Shown here: piece after piece, positions 23,279 through 31,132 of the stretch
Layout of the letters: each line of letters begins with the position of its first letter
How positions within the stretch are numbered: the stretch's first letter is position 1
Source: a virus
Virus record (IMG/VR): IMGVR_UViG_3300017917_002228
Span: 96,496-160,495 of that record
Reading direction: 5' to 3' (one strand)
Length of the DNA stretch: 64,000 nucleotides
The notes under the pieces: generated by a model
Told to the model about the DNA's origin: nothing
Databases searched by the model: none
Seen by the model: only the letters and a program-made list of their open reading frames with translations
Translations under genes and position numbers: made by a program

Positions 23279-24412
23279 ATGGCTAAAAAACCAGTTCTGC
23301 AAAAACGTGTAAAGAAAACAGCACGGAAGTCTCACAATGAAGTCTATCTGGTTAACCGTAAGTATCTGGGTGATGAGCCTTTGTTTGATGGCCCCGTTCT
23401 TCGCACTGAGCTTGCTCGTGCGTTGACATGGTACAATTATATGTGCGATTACGACGAGGCTCGTGAGTACATTATTGACTATCTAAAGTCAGTAAAGAAA
23501 GATCAGCTGATTAAAAAGATCAAGCGAGTTCCTAATAATCGTCTACCTACTACTGCTGCATGGGTGTTTCGTTTATCTATGCGTGGTGCTAAACTTGAAG
23601 GTGATTCTGTTGAGCAGGCTATGACTTTGCTTCAGAACTCTTTTAAGTATATGGAAGAGGAAAAGAAAGAAGAAGAGACTATTGTAATAGAAAAGCCTAC
23701 GATTCAAGATCGTATTGCCGATAAAATGAGTGAATACATCGGAGATATCGAGAATATTATCGATAATCCTCCTGCTGACTTTTCTATGTACAAACATCTT
23801 GTATCGACTGAGTTTCCTGCCAAACTCACTACTAAGGTAGCTGAGTACTATAAACCTATGGTTGTAGAACTTGCAGAAGCTGTTCTTGGTAAGGATGAGC
23901 AGGTACGAGAAGGCTATAAGTCGTTTACTAAAGCACAGCTCAAAGAACGTCTTGCACTCTATACTATGATTGTAGATGATTGTGAACGGTATTCTGGTAA
24001 TATCAAGAAGTCTCGTGCTCCTCGTAAGTCTAAACCTATTACAGCAGAGAAGAAACTGAAACACTTTAAGTACCTCAAGGAAGATAATGCACTTAAGCTT
24101 AAGTCAGTTAATCCGGAAACTATTCTGGGTGCGCAAGAGCTTTGGACTTATAACAACAAGTATAAGACTCTGACTGTGTTTCGTGCACGAGGTCCTGCTG
24201 GTCTAGATGTAAATCGTATGTCCATCATTGGCTTTGATGTTGAGTCATCTACATCTAAACGTATCGGTCGAAAGACAGAAGATGTATTGAACCGTGTACT
24301 TACAGGAGGTAAGATCGTGCTTCGTAAAATCTTTGATGAGATCACTTCTGAGGCTGCAGAGGTTAACGAACGCCTAAATAATAATGTAATCCTCCTCAAA
24401 ACGGTGAGGTAA
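23279..24412 (+). CDS. Conserved phage protein, unknown (377 aa)
   Basis: A 377-aa, soluble, highly charged protein. N-terminal basic tail (KRVKKTARKSHNE), then helical segments (LRTELARALTWYNYMCDYDEA, VPNNRLPTTAAWVFRLSMRGA). The middle has many Glu and Lys residues, and the C-terminal beta-rich part (about 270-377) includes LWTYNNKYKTLTVFRARGP and a Lys/Arg-rich stretch before a final helix. I associate this with large unknown proteins of T4-like marine phages. No enzymatic motif is seen. It is directly coupled to the following 122-aa gene (overlapping stop/start at 24412). Confidence 0.65.
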   Translation: MAKKPVLQKRVKKTARKSHNEVYLVNRKYLGDEPLFDGPVLRTELARALTWYNYMCDYDEAREYIIDYLKSVKKDQLIKKIKRVPNNRLPTTAAWVFRLSMRGAKLEGDSVEQAMTLLQNSFKYMEEEKKEEETIVIEKPTIQDRIADKMSEYIGDIENIIDNPPADFSMYKHLVSTEFPAKLTTKVAEYYKPMVVELAEAVLGKDEQVREGYKSFTKAQLKERLALYTMIVDDCERYSGNIKKSRAPRKSKPITAEKKLKHFKYLKEDNALKLKSVNPETILGAQELWTYNNKYKTLTVFRARGPAGLDVNRMSIIGFDVESSTSKRIGRKTEDVLNRVLTGGKIVLRKIFDEITSEAAEVNERLNNNVILLKTVR

Positions 24413-24780
24413 TGACTGAAAATATAGTCAAGTTCCCAAAGCAGCCTTTTGAATCTTTTCCAGCAAATATTGAAGAATCTGTAACGCATATTGAAGCCGT
24501 AAGGCGTGACTACTGTGATCAAGTAAGCGCCGATGTATTCGAAGCTGCTTTATCAGTAGTGCACAATTATGGTTTTATGACTCGTACTGATGAAGATAAT
24601 TACATAAAAGATTTAATCTTCTTAGAAGAAACTATTAAAGCTTTTGTGTATAGATATAAACATCTTAATCATCAGTTTCATGATATGATAGAGCATGCTA
24701 TCAATATGCCTGGTGAATTAAAAACACCAGATACAGATGAAGAAAAGTCTACAGAGACAGTTGAAAGTTTAAAACAATAA
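24412..24780 (+). CDS. Conserved phage protein, unknown (122 aa)
   Basis: A 122-aa acidic, mainly helical protein (VTHIEAVRRDYCDQVSADVF, DLIFLEETIKAFVYRY, HQFHDMIEHAI), with a disordered Thr/Glu-rich tail. The start overlaps the stop of the preceding gene, so the two are likely made in fixed ratio and may act together. Promoter sequences for the next gene lie in its last codons. Confidence 0.6.
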   Translation: MTENIVKFPKQPFESFPANIEESVTHIEAVRRDYCDQVSADVFEAALSVVHNYGFMTRTDEDNYIKDLIFLEETIKAFVYRYKHLNHQFHDMIEHAINMPGELKTPDTDEEKSTETVESLKQ

Positions 24781-24789
24781 CTATATAAT
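24761..24789 (+). promoter_or_regulatory. Sigma70-like promoter before RNase H
   Basis: TTGAAA at 24761-24766, 17-base spacer, TATAAT at 24784-24789, then 27 bases to the ATG at 24817. Perfect -10 and ideal spacing, starting inside the end of the upstream gene. Confidence 0.7.
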
Positions 24790-24816
24790 ATATAGAATGA
24801 TTAAAGTGGATTCGAA

Positions 24817-25653
24817 ATGATCATCGTAGATTTTAATCAGGTTATGATCTCAAACCTGATGACGCAACTTGGTAATCATACAAACGTTCCTCTAGAAGAG
24901 GGACTGTTTCGACATATGGTTATTAACTCTATTCGTAGCTACAAACAAAAGTTTGGCCACGAATATGGAGAGATCGTTATCGCCTGTGATGATAAAAATT
25001 ACTGGCGCAAAAAAGTATTTCCCTATTACAAAGCTAACCGTAAAAAGAACAGAGAAGCTTCTGAGCTTAACTGGACAACGGTGTTTAATATCTTTGATAA
25101 GATTAAACAAGAGCTTCGTGAATACTTCCCTTATAGAGTCATTCAAGTTGAATCTGCAGAAGCAGATGATATTATTGCGACATTAGTTCGCCATTCAGAA
25201 GATGAGAAAGTTCTCATTCTATCTGGTGATAAAGACTTTGTGCAACTTCAGACTGACTCTCGTGTTAAACAATACGATCCAGTCAGAAAGAAGTGGTTAG
25301 CACATGACGATCCTGGCCGATATCTTACCGAGCATATCCTCAAAGGCGATACTGGTGACGGTATACCTAACGTGTTGTCTGATGATGATACGTTCGTTGC
25401 TAACAAGCGGCAAAAGCCGCTTACGCAAAAGAAGATAGATTCGTTCTTAGATAGTGATAGTCTACCTTCCGAGATCATGCGTAACTTCCAGCGCAATAAA
25501 CAGGTAGTAGATCTCTCACTTATACCTCTAGACATCTCAACACAAATACTTGATAAATATAACCAAGAAGCAGGTAAGGGTAGAGAAAAGATCTTCGTCT
25601 ATTTTATGTTGTTTAAACTGAAACACCTTATGGAAAACTTGAGTGACTTTTAA
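24817..25653 (+). CDS. rnh: RNase H / 5'-3' exonuclease, T4 Rnh-like
   Basis: A 278-aa FEN1-family nuclease close in length to T4 RNase H (305 aa). Acidic metal ligands are visible at D5 (VDFNQ), D58/D59 (ACDDKNYWRKKVFPYYKANR), E112 and E115-D117-D118 (ESAEADD), D138 and D140 (SGDKD) and D178 and D181 (KGDTGDGIPN, the helix-hairpin entry). In T4 it removes RNA primers and some adjacent DNA from lagging strands, with gp32 as partner. The promoter at 24761-24789 is immediately upstream. It is directly coupled to the next gene at 25653. Confidence 0.93.
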   Translation: MIIVDFNQVMISNLMTQLGNHTNVPLEEGLFRHMVINSIRSYKQKFGHEYGEIVIACDDKNYWRKKVFPYYKANRKKNREASELNWTTVFNIFDKIKQELREYFPYRVIQVESAEADDIIATLVRHSEDEKVLILSGDKDFVQLQTDSRVKQYDPVRKKWLAHDDPGRYLTEHILKGDTGDGIPNVLSDDDTFVANKRQKPLTQKKIDSFLDSDSLPSEIMRNFQRNKQVVDLSLIPLDISTQILDKYNQEAGKGREKIFVYFMLFKLKHLMENLSDF

Positions 25654-26069
25654 TGGCTAAACCTTCACTATCATCTATTCTAAAAGAAGCAGCTAAACAA
25701 GAAACGTTGACTGATAAAGTTAACTTCTTAAAAAGAAACGATTCCCCATCTTTAAGATCTCTTGTAGCACATATTTTTGATCCTCGTATCAAATTCTTGC
25801 TACCTGAAGGTGATCCTCCTTATCAACCATCTCAATTTGATACTCAGATGAGACTCTATACAGAGATTAGAAAACTTTATATCTGGGTTGAAGGTGTTGG
25901 TCCTCAAATGCCAACCGTTAAAAGAGAAAAACTGTTTATTGATCTTCTGGAAGCAGTTGATCCAGAAGATGCAAAAGTGCTTCTGTCCATGAAGGATAAG
26001 AAGAGTCCTTATGAAGGGCTTACGTCTGAAGTCGCGTATACTGCTTTTCCGGAGTTGTTTCCAACATGA
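25653..26069 (+). CDS. Conserved T4-type phage protein, possibly DUF6433
   Basis: A 138-aa protein: LSSILKEAAKQET..KVNFLKRND, FDPRIKFLLPEGDPPY, RKLYIWVEG and KREKLFIDLLEAVDPEDAKVLLSMKDK. This matches my recollection of a small conserved T4-type phage protein (DUF6433), linked to RNase H in several genomes. Its end helix motif (E-x-V-D-P-x-D-A-x-(L/V)-L) is typical. No function is known. Coupled by overlapping stop/start both upstream and downstream. Confidence 0.65.
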   Translation: MAKPSLSSILKEAAKQETLTDKVNFLKRNDSPSLRSLVAHIFDPRIKFLLPEGDPPYQPSQFDTQMRLYTEIRKLYIWVEGVGPQMPTVKREKLFIDLLEAVDPEDAKVLLSMKDKKSPYEGLTSEVAYTAFPELFPT

Positions 26070-26260
26070 GTAAGGCTACTAAATTTCACTTTACAAATGT
26101 GAAAAATAAAAAGAAGTCTTTTAACTACAACTACACAGATGAAGAACATGTTTCTCTAAAAGAAATTAGGCGTGACAGAGAACATAAACAGTATCGTAAT
26201 TATGAAAATGCTCTTAGGTCGAAAAATCTAGATCGACTTATGGAGTATGAGGACGATTAA
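26066..26260 (+). CDS. Small basic phage protein, unknown
   Basis: A 64-aa, strongly charged protein (TNVKNKKKSFNYNYTDEEHV, EIRRDREHKQYRNYE). It overlaps the preceding gene by 4 bases (ATGA) and its own stop overlaps the next start at 26260. No membrane segment or Cys. Function unknown; part of a five-gene string of small overlapping genes between rnh and phoH. Confidence 0.55.
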   Translation: MSKATKFHFTNVKNKKKSFNYNYTDEEHVSLKEIRRDREHKQYRNYENALRSKNLDRLMEYEDD

Positions 26261-26448
26261 TGGAATTATTTCAAAATTTGTGGTTTACTCTAGGAATAAC
26301 TTCCATTATGGCAGTTGTTGCTTGCATCTATTATTTCAAAGGTAGAAGTGCAGGCATCATGGAAGTTCTAGAGAAATTTAATGAGCTTGAGCCAGAAGCT
26401 TATAAGCGTGTTATCAACAAACTGAGAGCAAGATTAGAAAATGACTAA
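26260..26448 (+). CDS. Small single-span membrane protein
   Basis: A 62-aa protein with one N-terminal membrane helix (about residues 5-26, NLWFTLGITSIMAVVACIYYF) and a short charged C-terminal helix (VLEKFNELEPEAYKRVINKL). Overlaps the flanking genes on both sides. No family is recognised. Confidence 0.55.
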   Translation: MELFQNLWFTLGITSIMAVVACIYYFKGRSAGIMEVLEKFNELEPEAYKRVINKLRARLEND

Positions 26449-26626
26449 GCAACCAGAATTTCTTATTGATGGTGTACACCCTTACGATAATCCTAACCTC
26501 AAAAAGACTTCTAAGCCTCTAGAAGAAACTGTTAAGGAAGAGATGCGTGCGCAAGGACTTGATCCGCTAAATAAACAAGACGTTCAGAAGTTCTGGTCGT
26601 CTAAAGGCATAGGTATTAATGGCTAA
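26441..26626 (+). CDS. Small phage protein, unknown
   Basis: A 61-aa hydrophilic protein (FLIDGVHPYDNPNLKKTSKP, KFWSSKGIGING). It overlaps the membrane-protein gene by 8 bases and the next gene by 8 bases. Coding is supported by tight packing and same-strand context only. Confidence 0.5.
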   Translation: MTKQPEFLIDGVHPYDNPNLKKTSKPLEETVKEEMRAQGLDPLNKQDVQKFWSSKGIGING

Positions 26627-26855
26627 TTATACGTTTTTCAATACCGAAACAAATAGAGAGGAAGACCTCTCTATGCCTATCTCTGAGCTTGATGAATTCA
26701 AAGCTCGTAACCCTCACATGCAACAAATAATCAAGACAGCTCCTGCTATTGCAGACCCAACTCGTCTCGGGCTAAAAAAGCCTGATGCGGGTTTTCGTGA
26801 TGTCTTAAAGAAGGTGAAGAGAGCACATGTAAGGAGCACTGTCAATACCTGGTAA
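26619..26855 (+). CDS. Conserved small T4-type phage protein
   Basis: A 78-aa protein: MANYTFFNTETNREEDLSM, ISELDEFKARNPHMQQII, LKKPDAGFRDVLKKVKRAHV and a final STVNTW. I recall this pattern (Y-T-F-x-N-x-E-T...L-D-x-F-x-x-x-N-P-x-L...K-P-D-x-G-F-R-D-(V/L)-L) from many T4-type phages, where it is unassigned. It precedes phoH by nine bases. Confidence 0.7.
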   Translation: MANYTFFNTETNREEDLSMPISELDEFKARNPHMQQIIKTAPAIADPTRLGLKKPDAGFRDVLKKVKRAHVRSTVNTW

Positions 26856-26864
26856 GAGGCAATC

Positions 26865-27614
26865 ATGGAAAGACTCTCACGCGCTGAAAAGAGATTAATG
26901 AAGCAACAAAAGCGTCAAGAGGCCAATATTAATAAAAACAATCTATCGTTAAAACAAGTAACACCGAAGACTAAAAATCAGGAGATTGTATTCAGAGATT
27001 TTTCAAACGGTAAAAATCTACTAATCCATGGACTACCAGGTACAGGCAAATCGTTTGTATCACTCTACCTCGCTCTATCAGAGATAGACGATTTTAAAAC
27101 CTACCATAACGTAACTATTATACGTTCAGTCGTCCCATCTAGAGACATGGGATTCCTTCCTGGCAATATCAAAGAAAAGTCAAAGATCTACGAACTACCA
27201 TATCAAGCAATTTGTAATGAGCTTTATGGTAGAGGAGATGCTTACGAGATACTAAAGAGCAAAGGCATCATTGACTTTCAAACATCATCATTCCTAAGAG
27301 GTCTAACTCTAGATCATTCTATTATTATCGTAGATGAATGTCAGAATATGACCTTCCAAGAACTATCAACCATTATTACTAGAACCGGCCAGAATGCTCG
27401 CATAATTTTCTGTGGAGATTATAGACAAACGGATCTAAAATTTAATGATGAGAAGAGAGGCATTCTAGACTTTATGAACATTCTTCATAAGATGAATAAA
27501 TACTTTACCAGTATCGAATTCAACGAAGAAGATATTGTTCGTTCAGGTCTAGTAAAAGACTTTATTATTAAGAAGGCTGCTTTCGAAAGTAAAGTTCCTT
27601 CGTTTATGTCATAA
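26865..27614 (+). CDS. phoH: PhoH-like ATPase
   Basis: A 249-aa P-loop protein. Walker A is GLPGTGKS at 56-63; Walker B with VDECQN at 155-160 (D156, E157, Q159); IIFCGDYRQTDL is the following sensor motif. PhoH proteins are predicted RNA-helicase-like ATPases and are very common in phages, including those of hosts without phosphate limitation. The precise role in infection is unknown. The basic N-terminal 30 residues may bind RNA. AGAGGC in the 9-base gap after the preceding gene is the probable ribosome-binding site. Confidence 0.92.
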   Translation: MERLSRAEKRLMKQQKRQEANINKNNLSLKQVTPKTKNQEIVFRDFSNGKNLLIHGLPGTGKSFVSLYLALSEIDDFKTYHNVTIIRSVVPSRDMGFLPGNIKEKSKIYELPYQAICNELYGRGDAYEILKSKGIIDFQTSSFLRGLTLDHSIIIVDECQNMTFQELSTIITRTGQNARIIFCGDYRQTDLKFNDEKRGILDFMNILHKMNKYFTSIEFNEEDIVRSGLVKDFIIKKAAFESKVPSFMS

Positions 27615-27628
27615 GGGTATTTTTTGTT

Positions 27629-28327
27629 ATGAATATGAGTGAAGAAGAAACCCGAGCTCGTCTTTTAGAGCTCCACAACATGCGATTACTCCCGCAGACT
27701 ACCGTAAACTATCTCTATAATATTAGAGACAATTATGGTGTGTATCCGGGAGTAATCTATGATATAGGTGCTTGTGTTCTTCATTGGACAAATGAAGCGG
27801 TAAACGTCTGGCCAGAATCAGAATATTATTGTTTCGAAGCAATGCCAGAAACAGCTTTTCTTTATAATAAACCTCACATCAAAGGTTTTCATAATGGAGT
27901 TCTTACCGGTGAAGATAATATTCCAGTTACCTTTTATCAAAACACATATCACCCGGGTGGTAATTCCTACTACAAAGAAAACGTAGAAATTAATCCAGAA
28001 GCAGAGCAATACTTTAATGAGTCTCATAGAAGAGACTATATTGGCTTTACTCTTGACACTATAGTAAAACAAAAGAATTTTAAACTCCCTGATCTTATTA
28101 AAATGGATGTACAAGGTGCTGAGATGGATATTATTAAAGGTGCAGAGTTGTGTTTAGCACATGCTAGCCATCTTATACTAGAACTCCAAATTGTAGAATA
28201 TAACAAAGGTGCACCGCTTCGTAATGAAGTGGTTGAATATCTTAAATCTAAAAATTACTTTATGGTAGAAGGTAGCCCTTTCACTAATGCAGGACCTGAT
28301 GGTGACTACCATTTTGTTAAAGAATGA
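27629..28327 (+). CDS. FkbM-type SAM-dependent methyltransferase
   Basis: A 232-aa protein. SAM motif I is VIYDIGACVLHWT at about 48-60, the acidic motif II is YCFEAMPE, and a late conserved segment LPDLIKMDVQGAEMDIIKGAE is the hallmark of the FkbM family. FkbM enzymes methylate sugars or small molecules. In a phage with two glycosyltransferases it could methylate a sugar decoration (inference). An alternative start is the ATG two codons further on (27635). Its stop overlaps the next start by 4 bases. Confidence 0.87.
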   Translation: MNMSEEETRARLLELHNMRLLPQTTVNYLYNIRDNYGVYPGVIYDIGACVLHWTNEAVNVWPESEYYCFEAMPETAFLYNKPHIKGFHNGVLTGEDNIPVTFYQNTYHPGGNSYYKENVEINPEAEQYFNESHRRDYIGFTLDTIVKQKNFKLPDLIKMDVQGAEMDIIKGAELCLAHASHLILELQIVEYNKGAPLRNEVVEYLKSKNYFMVEGSPFTNAGPDGDYHFVKE

Positions 28328-28992
28328 AAATATTTAACCACTTATCTCCAAAAGAAATACCTCAACTAGAACAAGTCAATACTGATTCAGGTCGTTATTA
28401 TAAATCACCAACAGGCGTATTATACCCTTCAGTAACTACTGTAACAGGTTTGATGAATGTCGACTCAATCAAAAAGTGGCGTAAAGCCGTCGGTGAGGAA
28501 GCTGCGAATGCGATCTCTTCGAAAGCAGCTCGACGCGGAACACGAATTCACTCTATTTGCGAAGACTACCTCAATAATAAACTTGATACTAGCAAGCATT
28601 CTATTATTGATCTTGATAATTTCAATTCTTTGAAAGAGTATATGGATGAGCATATTGACAACATTCACCTCCAAGAAACAAGACTCTACTCAGACTTCTT
28701 GCAGATGGCAGGAACTGTGGACTGTATTGCCGAGTATGCAGGACGCTTATCTATCATCGATTTTAAAACAGCAAGAAAAGCTAAAAATAGAGACTACATA
28801 CAAAATTACTTTTGTCAGGCAACTGCATACGCAATAATGTATGAAGAACTAACTGGAATACCAGTACCTAATATAGTGATTATGATTTGTGTTGACGATG
28901 ATTACCCGCAGATATTCACAGATAAAAGAGACTACCATGTTAAACCTCTCCTAGAGATTAGGAAAAAATATAAGGAAATCTACAATGTTTAG
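28324..28992 (+). CDS. PD-(D/E)XK exonuclease (RecB/Cas4/MGME1-like)
   Basis: A 222-aa nuclease. RRGTRIHSICEDYL is the family helix with His, AGTVDCIAEYAGRLSIIDFKTA contains the catalytic D...D-x-K (VDCIAEY, IDFKTA) and QNYFCQATAYAIMYEEL carries the Q-x3-Y motif of RecB-type exonucleases. Such phage enzymes degrade single- or double-strand ends, for recombination or host DNA breakdown. ATGA coupling to the methyltransferase gene upstream. The 3' end overlaps the secreted-protein gene by 8 bases. Confidence 0.88.
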   Translation: MKIFNHLSPKEIPQLEQVNTDSGRYYKSPTGVLYPSVTTVTGLMNVDSIKKWRKAVGEEAANAISSKAARRGTRIHSICEDYLNNKLDTSKHSIIDLDNFNSLKEYMDEHIDNIHLQETRLYSDFLQMAGTVDCIAEYAGRLSIIDFKTARKAKNRDYIQNYFCQATAYAIMYEELTGIPVPNIVIMICVDDDYPQIFTDKRDYHVKPLLEIRKKYKEIYNV

Positions 28993-29323
28993 AGCAATGT
29001 TAAGTGCATTGTTCGTAATGATTTCAAGTGCTGCTTATGCACAGCAAAAACAACCTATATGTATGCCGCTTCCTGAGATGATGACATTAATGAATCAAAC
29101 AGGATTTTCTCATCTACTATCTACACACTCAGTAGAAGATAAAAAAGGTACAATCGTGTTTGTTAATTCAGATGATAAAGTTACTGCTATTGTAGTATTT
29201 GATATGTCTAGCGACGACCCTAAAACAGCAGGTGCTTGTGTAGCTTCTATCCAAAAAAATCTAAGATTTAATCGTGATGGTTTAGATGTTATTTCTAAAA
29301 GGGAACTAGGTATTAGAGTATGA
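28985..29323 (+). CDS. Small secreted protein, unknown
   Basis: A 112-aa protein with a Sec signal peptide: FRAMLSALFVMISSAAYA with cleavage likely after AYA (residue 19). The mature protein is about 93 aa with two Cys (ICMP, GACV) that could pair in the periplasm and a beta-rich centre (GTIVFVNSDDKVTAIVVFD). It begins a chain of overlapping genes leading to the MotA/MotB-like pair. A periplasmic partner of that pair is possible. No family is recognised. Confidence 0.65.
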   Translation: MFRAMLSALFVMISSAAYAQQKQPICMPLPEMMTLMNQTGFSHLLSTHSVEDKKGTIVFVNSDDKVTAIVVFDMSSDDPKTAGACVASIQKNLRFNRDGLDVISKRELGIRV

Positions 29324-29673
29324 AAGTTATCATTGCTGGGTCGCGTAATATCAATAGCCCGGGTCCTGTTGGCAGGGCTATTGAATCTTCTAATTTTGAA
29401 ATAACAGAGATCGTATCTGGTAATGCAAGAGGTGTAGATTCTCTTGCAGAAAACTATGCTGGAAGAAAAGGTATTCCTACTAAACTCTTTCCAGCTGACT
29501 GGGATAAATATGGTAAGCCGGCTGGTGCAATTCGTAACCAGCAAATGGCACAATATGCAGATGCTTTGATTGCAGTATGGGATGGGCAATCAAAAGGTAC
29601 TAAGATGATGATTCAGATGATGAACAAGCAAAACAAGCCTGTTCATCTTTATTTGGTAGATAATAATGACTAA
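29320..29673 (+). CDS. SLOG-family (DUF2493-like) nucleotide-binding protein
   Basis: A 117-aa Rossmann-like protein: VIIAGSRNI, EIVSGNARGVDSLAENYA, FPADWDKYGKPAGAIRNQQM and ALIAVWDGQSKGTKMMI. These are the signature blocks of the YspA/DUF2493 branch of the SLOG superfamily, including G-S-R and the S-G-x-A-x-G-x-D loop. SLOG proteins bind nucleotide-derived ligands; members act as sensors in several bacterial defence systems and as phosphoribohydrolases. Overlaps the secreted-protein gene by 4 bases and the MotA-like gene by 8. A link to the membrane motor next door is inferred from gene overlap only. Confidence 0.87.
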   Translation: MKVIIAGSRNINSPGPVGRAIESSNFEITEIVSGNARGVDSLAENYAGRKGIPTKLFPADWDKYGKPAGAIRNQQMAQYADALIAVWDGQSKGTKMMIQMMNKQNKPVHLYLVDNND

Positions 29674-30112
29674 GAATGTTTTAATCTGGTGGCTATTCTT
29701 TTGCTTGCAAGCCTTTGGCGCAGCAATAGCATACTACTATGGCATCTTTGGAATTCTTCAGCTTGCTGATCCAACATACATTTCTTTTTGTATATTAATA
29801 CTGCACGTATTTACAGTATTATGGATCGGTCTTCTTACCTATAATAAAAACAATAACAATAATGAGATACTATGGTTTATTTCTGAGACTCAGCTAGGTC
29901 TTGGAATGCTTGGCACTCTTATAGGGTTTATTATTATGTTCTCAGGTGTATTCGGTCACGAAATTACTCCTGAAAACCTTAAAGATGCTATAGCTTCTAT
30001 TGCAGTCGGAGTCAGTACTGCAATATGGACCACTCTGGTTGGTCTTGCCTCTGGATTGATTTTGAAAACTCTAATCATCAATCTAGAAAGAACTAATGGT
30101 AGACAGAAGTAG
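29666..30112 (+). CDS. MotA/TolQ/ExbB-like proton-channel subunit
   Basis: A 148-aa membrane protein with four probable helices (about 6-28, 36-58, 74-95, 108-132). The last two carry the family core: LGLGMLGTLIGFIIMFSGVF and, after a short cytoplasmic loop, AIASIAVGVSTAIWTTLVGLASGLIL, matching the G-x-L-G-T-(V/L)-x-G...A-x-x-x-(T/S)-x-x-G-L block of ExbB/TolQ/MotA. Cytoplasmic domains are much shorter than in MotA. Partner subunits would be the ExbD/MotB-like protein encoded next (17-base overlap). These complexes use ion flow to do work across the periplasm. The function in a phage is unknown; exclusion of other phages or membrane energetics are options. Confidence 0.8.
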   Translation: MTKNVLIWWLFFCLQAFGAAIAYYYGIFGILQLADPTYISFCILILHVFTVLWIGLLTYNKNNNNNEILWFISETQLGLGMLGTLIGFIIMFSGVFGHEITPENLKDAIASIAVGVSTAIWTTLVGLASGLILKTLIINLERTNGRQK

Positions 30113-30683
30113 ATACGCAACAACTCTATCATTTATAGATTTTTTATTTAATCTTGTCATTGCTCTGACAGCTCTTTTCTTATTGGCCATTCTTCTTATT
30201 AATCCACCTAAGCAAGAAACGACGCAAAAAAGAGAAGCAGAATATTTTATAGCTATTAAATGGCAAGATAATAATAATAATGATGTTGATCTATGGGTCA
30301 CTGATGGTGAAAACACTGTAAACTTTATTACAAGACAGCAATCAAATATGTCTTTAGATAGAGATGATGTTGGTCCAGATGATCCTATTACACACACACA
30401 TTTTCTCCCTGCTAACGAAGAAATAGTAACTATCAGATCTAAAAGTAGAGCTGTATATACTGCTAATATTCACCTCTACAATTTGAGAGATAAAAATAAT
30501 CTACCTATGGTAGCATGGGCACTGATAAATGCTCGTACAAACAAAATAGTTGCAACTGGTGCAAAAGTACTTCAATTTCCAGGTCAAGAAGTTACATTAT
30601 TCAGAGTCTATATTAATGGTTCAGGAGAAGTAGATATGATTGATAAAGAAATAGATTATCCTTTTGTAAATGGTAAAAAATGA
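30096..30683 (+). CDS. MotB/ExbD-like single-span protein with DUF2135-like periplasmic domain
   Basis: A 195-aa protein. The single N-terminal helix SFIDFLFNLVIALTALFLL has Asp15 at the start of the membrane span, as in the proton-carrying Asp of ExbD, TolR and MotB. Instead of an OmpA-like peptidoglycan-binding domain, the rest (about 45-195) has FIAIKWQDNNNNDVDLWVTD, MSLDRDDVGPDD and an IHLYNLRDKN end, a beta-sandwich resembling DUF2135-type domains (D-x-D-L-x-V...D-R-D-D-x-G). It overlaps the MotA-like gene (17 bases) and the next membrane gene (4 bases). The combination is unlike known flagellar, Tol or Zorya proteins. Confidence 0.75.
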   Translation: MVDRSRYATTLSFIDFLFNLVIALTALFLLAILLINPPKQETTQKREAEYFIAIKWQDNNNNDVDLWVTDGENTVNFITRQQSNMSLDRDDVGPDDPITHTHFLPANEEIVTIRSKSRAVYTANIHLYNLRDKNNLPMVAWALINARTNKIVATGAKVLQFPGQEVTLFRVYINGSGEVDMIDKEIDYPFVNGKK

Positions 30684-31126
30684 CAACGTTTTATATTTTA
30701 CTACTTCTTCTCTCTATTCCTATTATAACAATGCTTGTGATGCTATCACAGGATAAAAAATGGCGAAAATTTATCTTTATTCTTATACCATTAGTTCTTA
30801 TACTGGTATTTAAATTATGGTATGCGATTGAATATATAAAGACAGCTCCTACCGAAAAAATGCCAGACAAATATACTTTTATTCATAGCGTTGAAAAGCA
30901 AAAGAAACACATCTACATATGGGCAGTAGAAGATGGTATGGAATATCCAATCACTATAGTTATTCCATGGACAGAGAAAGCATCAAAAGAAGTAGAGAAG
31001 GCTAAAAGAGGTGTAAGAGAAGGCCGTCGTATAGTCAGGGATAAAACTCAAGACAGAGAAAACGGCACTCCTACAGATGAATTTAAATTTTATGAGTTTC
31101 AATTAAGCAAACAATATGTGAAGTGA
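30680..31126 (+). CDS. Two-span membrane protein of the motor cluster
   Basis: A 148-aa protein with two N-terminal membrane helices (about 3-21, 28-50, separated by LSQDKKWRK) and a soluble C-terminal domain (about 55-148), with strands IHSVEKQKKHIYIWAVED and EYPITIVIPWTEKA and a final charged helix. It overlaps the MotB-like gene by 4 bases and ends the overlapping chain. It is likely the third component of the same system; no family is known to me. Confidence 0.6.
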   Translation: MTTFYILLLLLSIPIITMLVMLSQDKKWRKFIFILIPLVLILVFKLWYAIEYIKTAPTEKMPDKYTFIHSVEKQKKHIYIWAVEDGMEYPITIVIPWTEKASKEVEKAKRGVREGRRIVRDKTQDRENGTPTDEFKFYEFQLSKQYVK

Positions 31127-31132
31127 AGTGAT

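Noticed and set aside
29665-31126. MotA/MotB-like genes as a flagellar or Tol motor
   Set aside because: The MotA-like protein lacks the long cytoplasmic domain and the MotB-like one lacks an OmpA-like domain; neighbours are not flagellar or Tol genes. A separate system is more likely.
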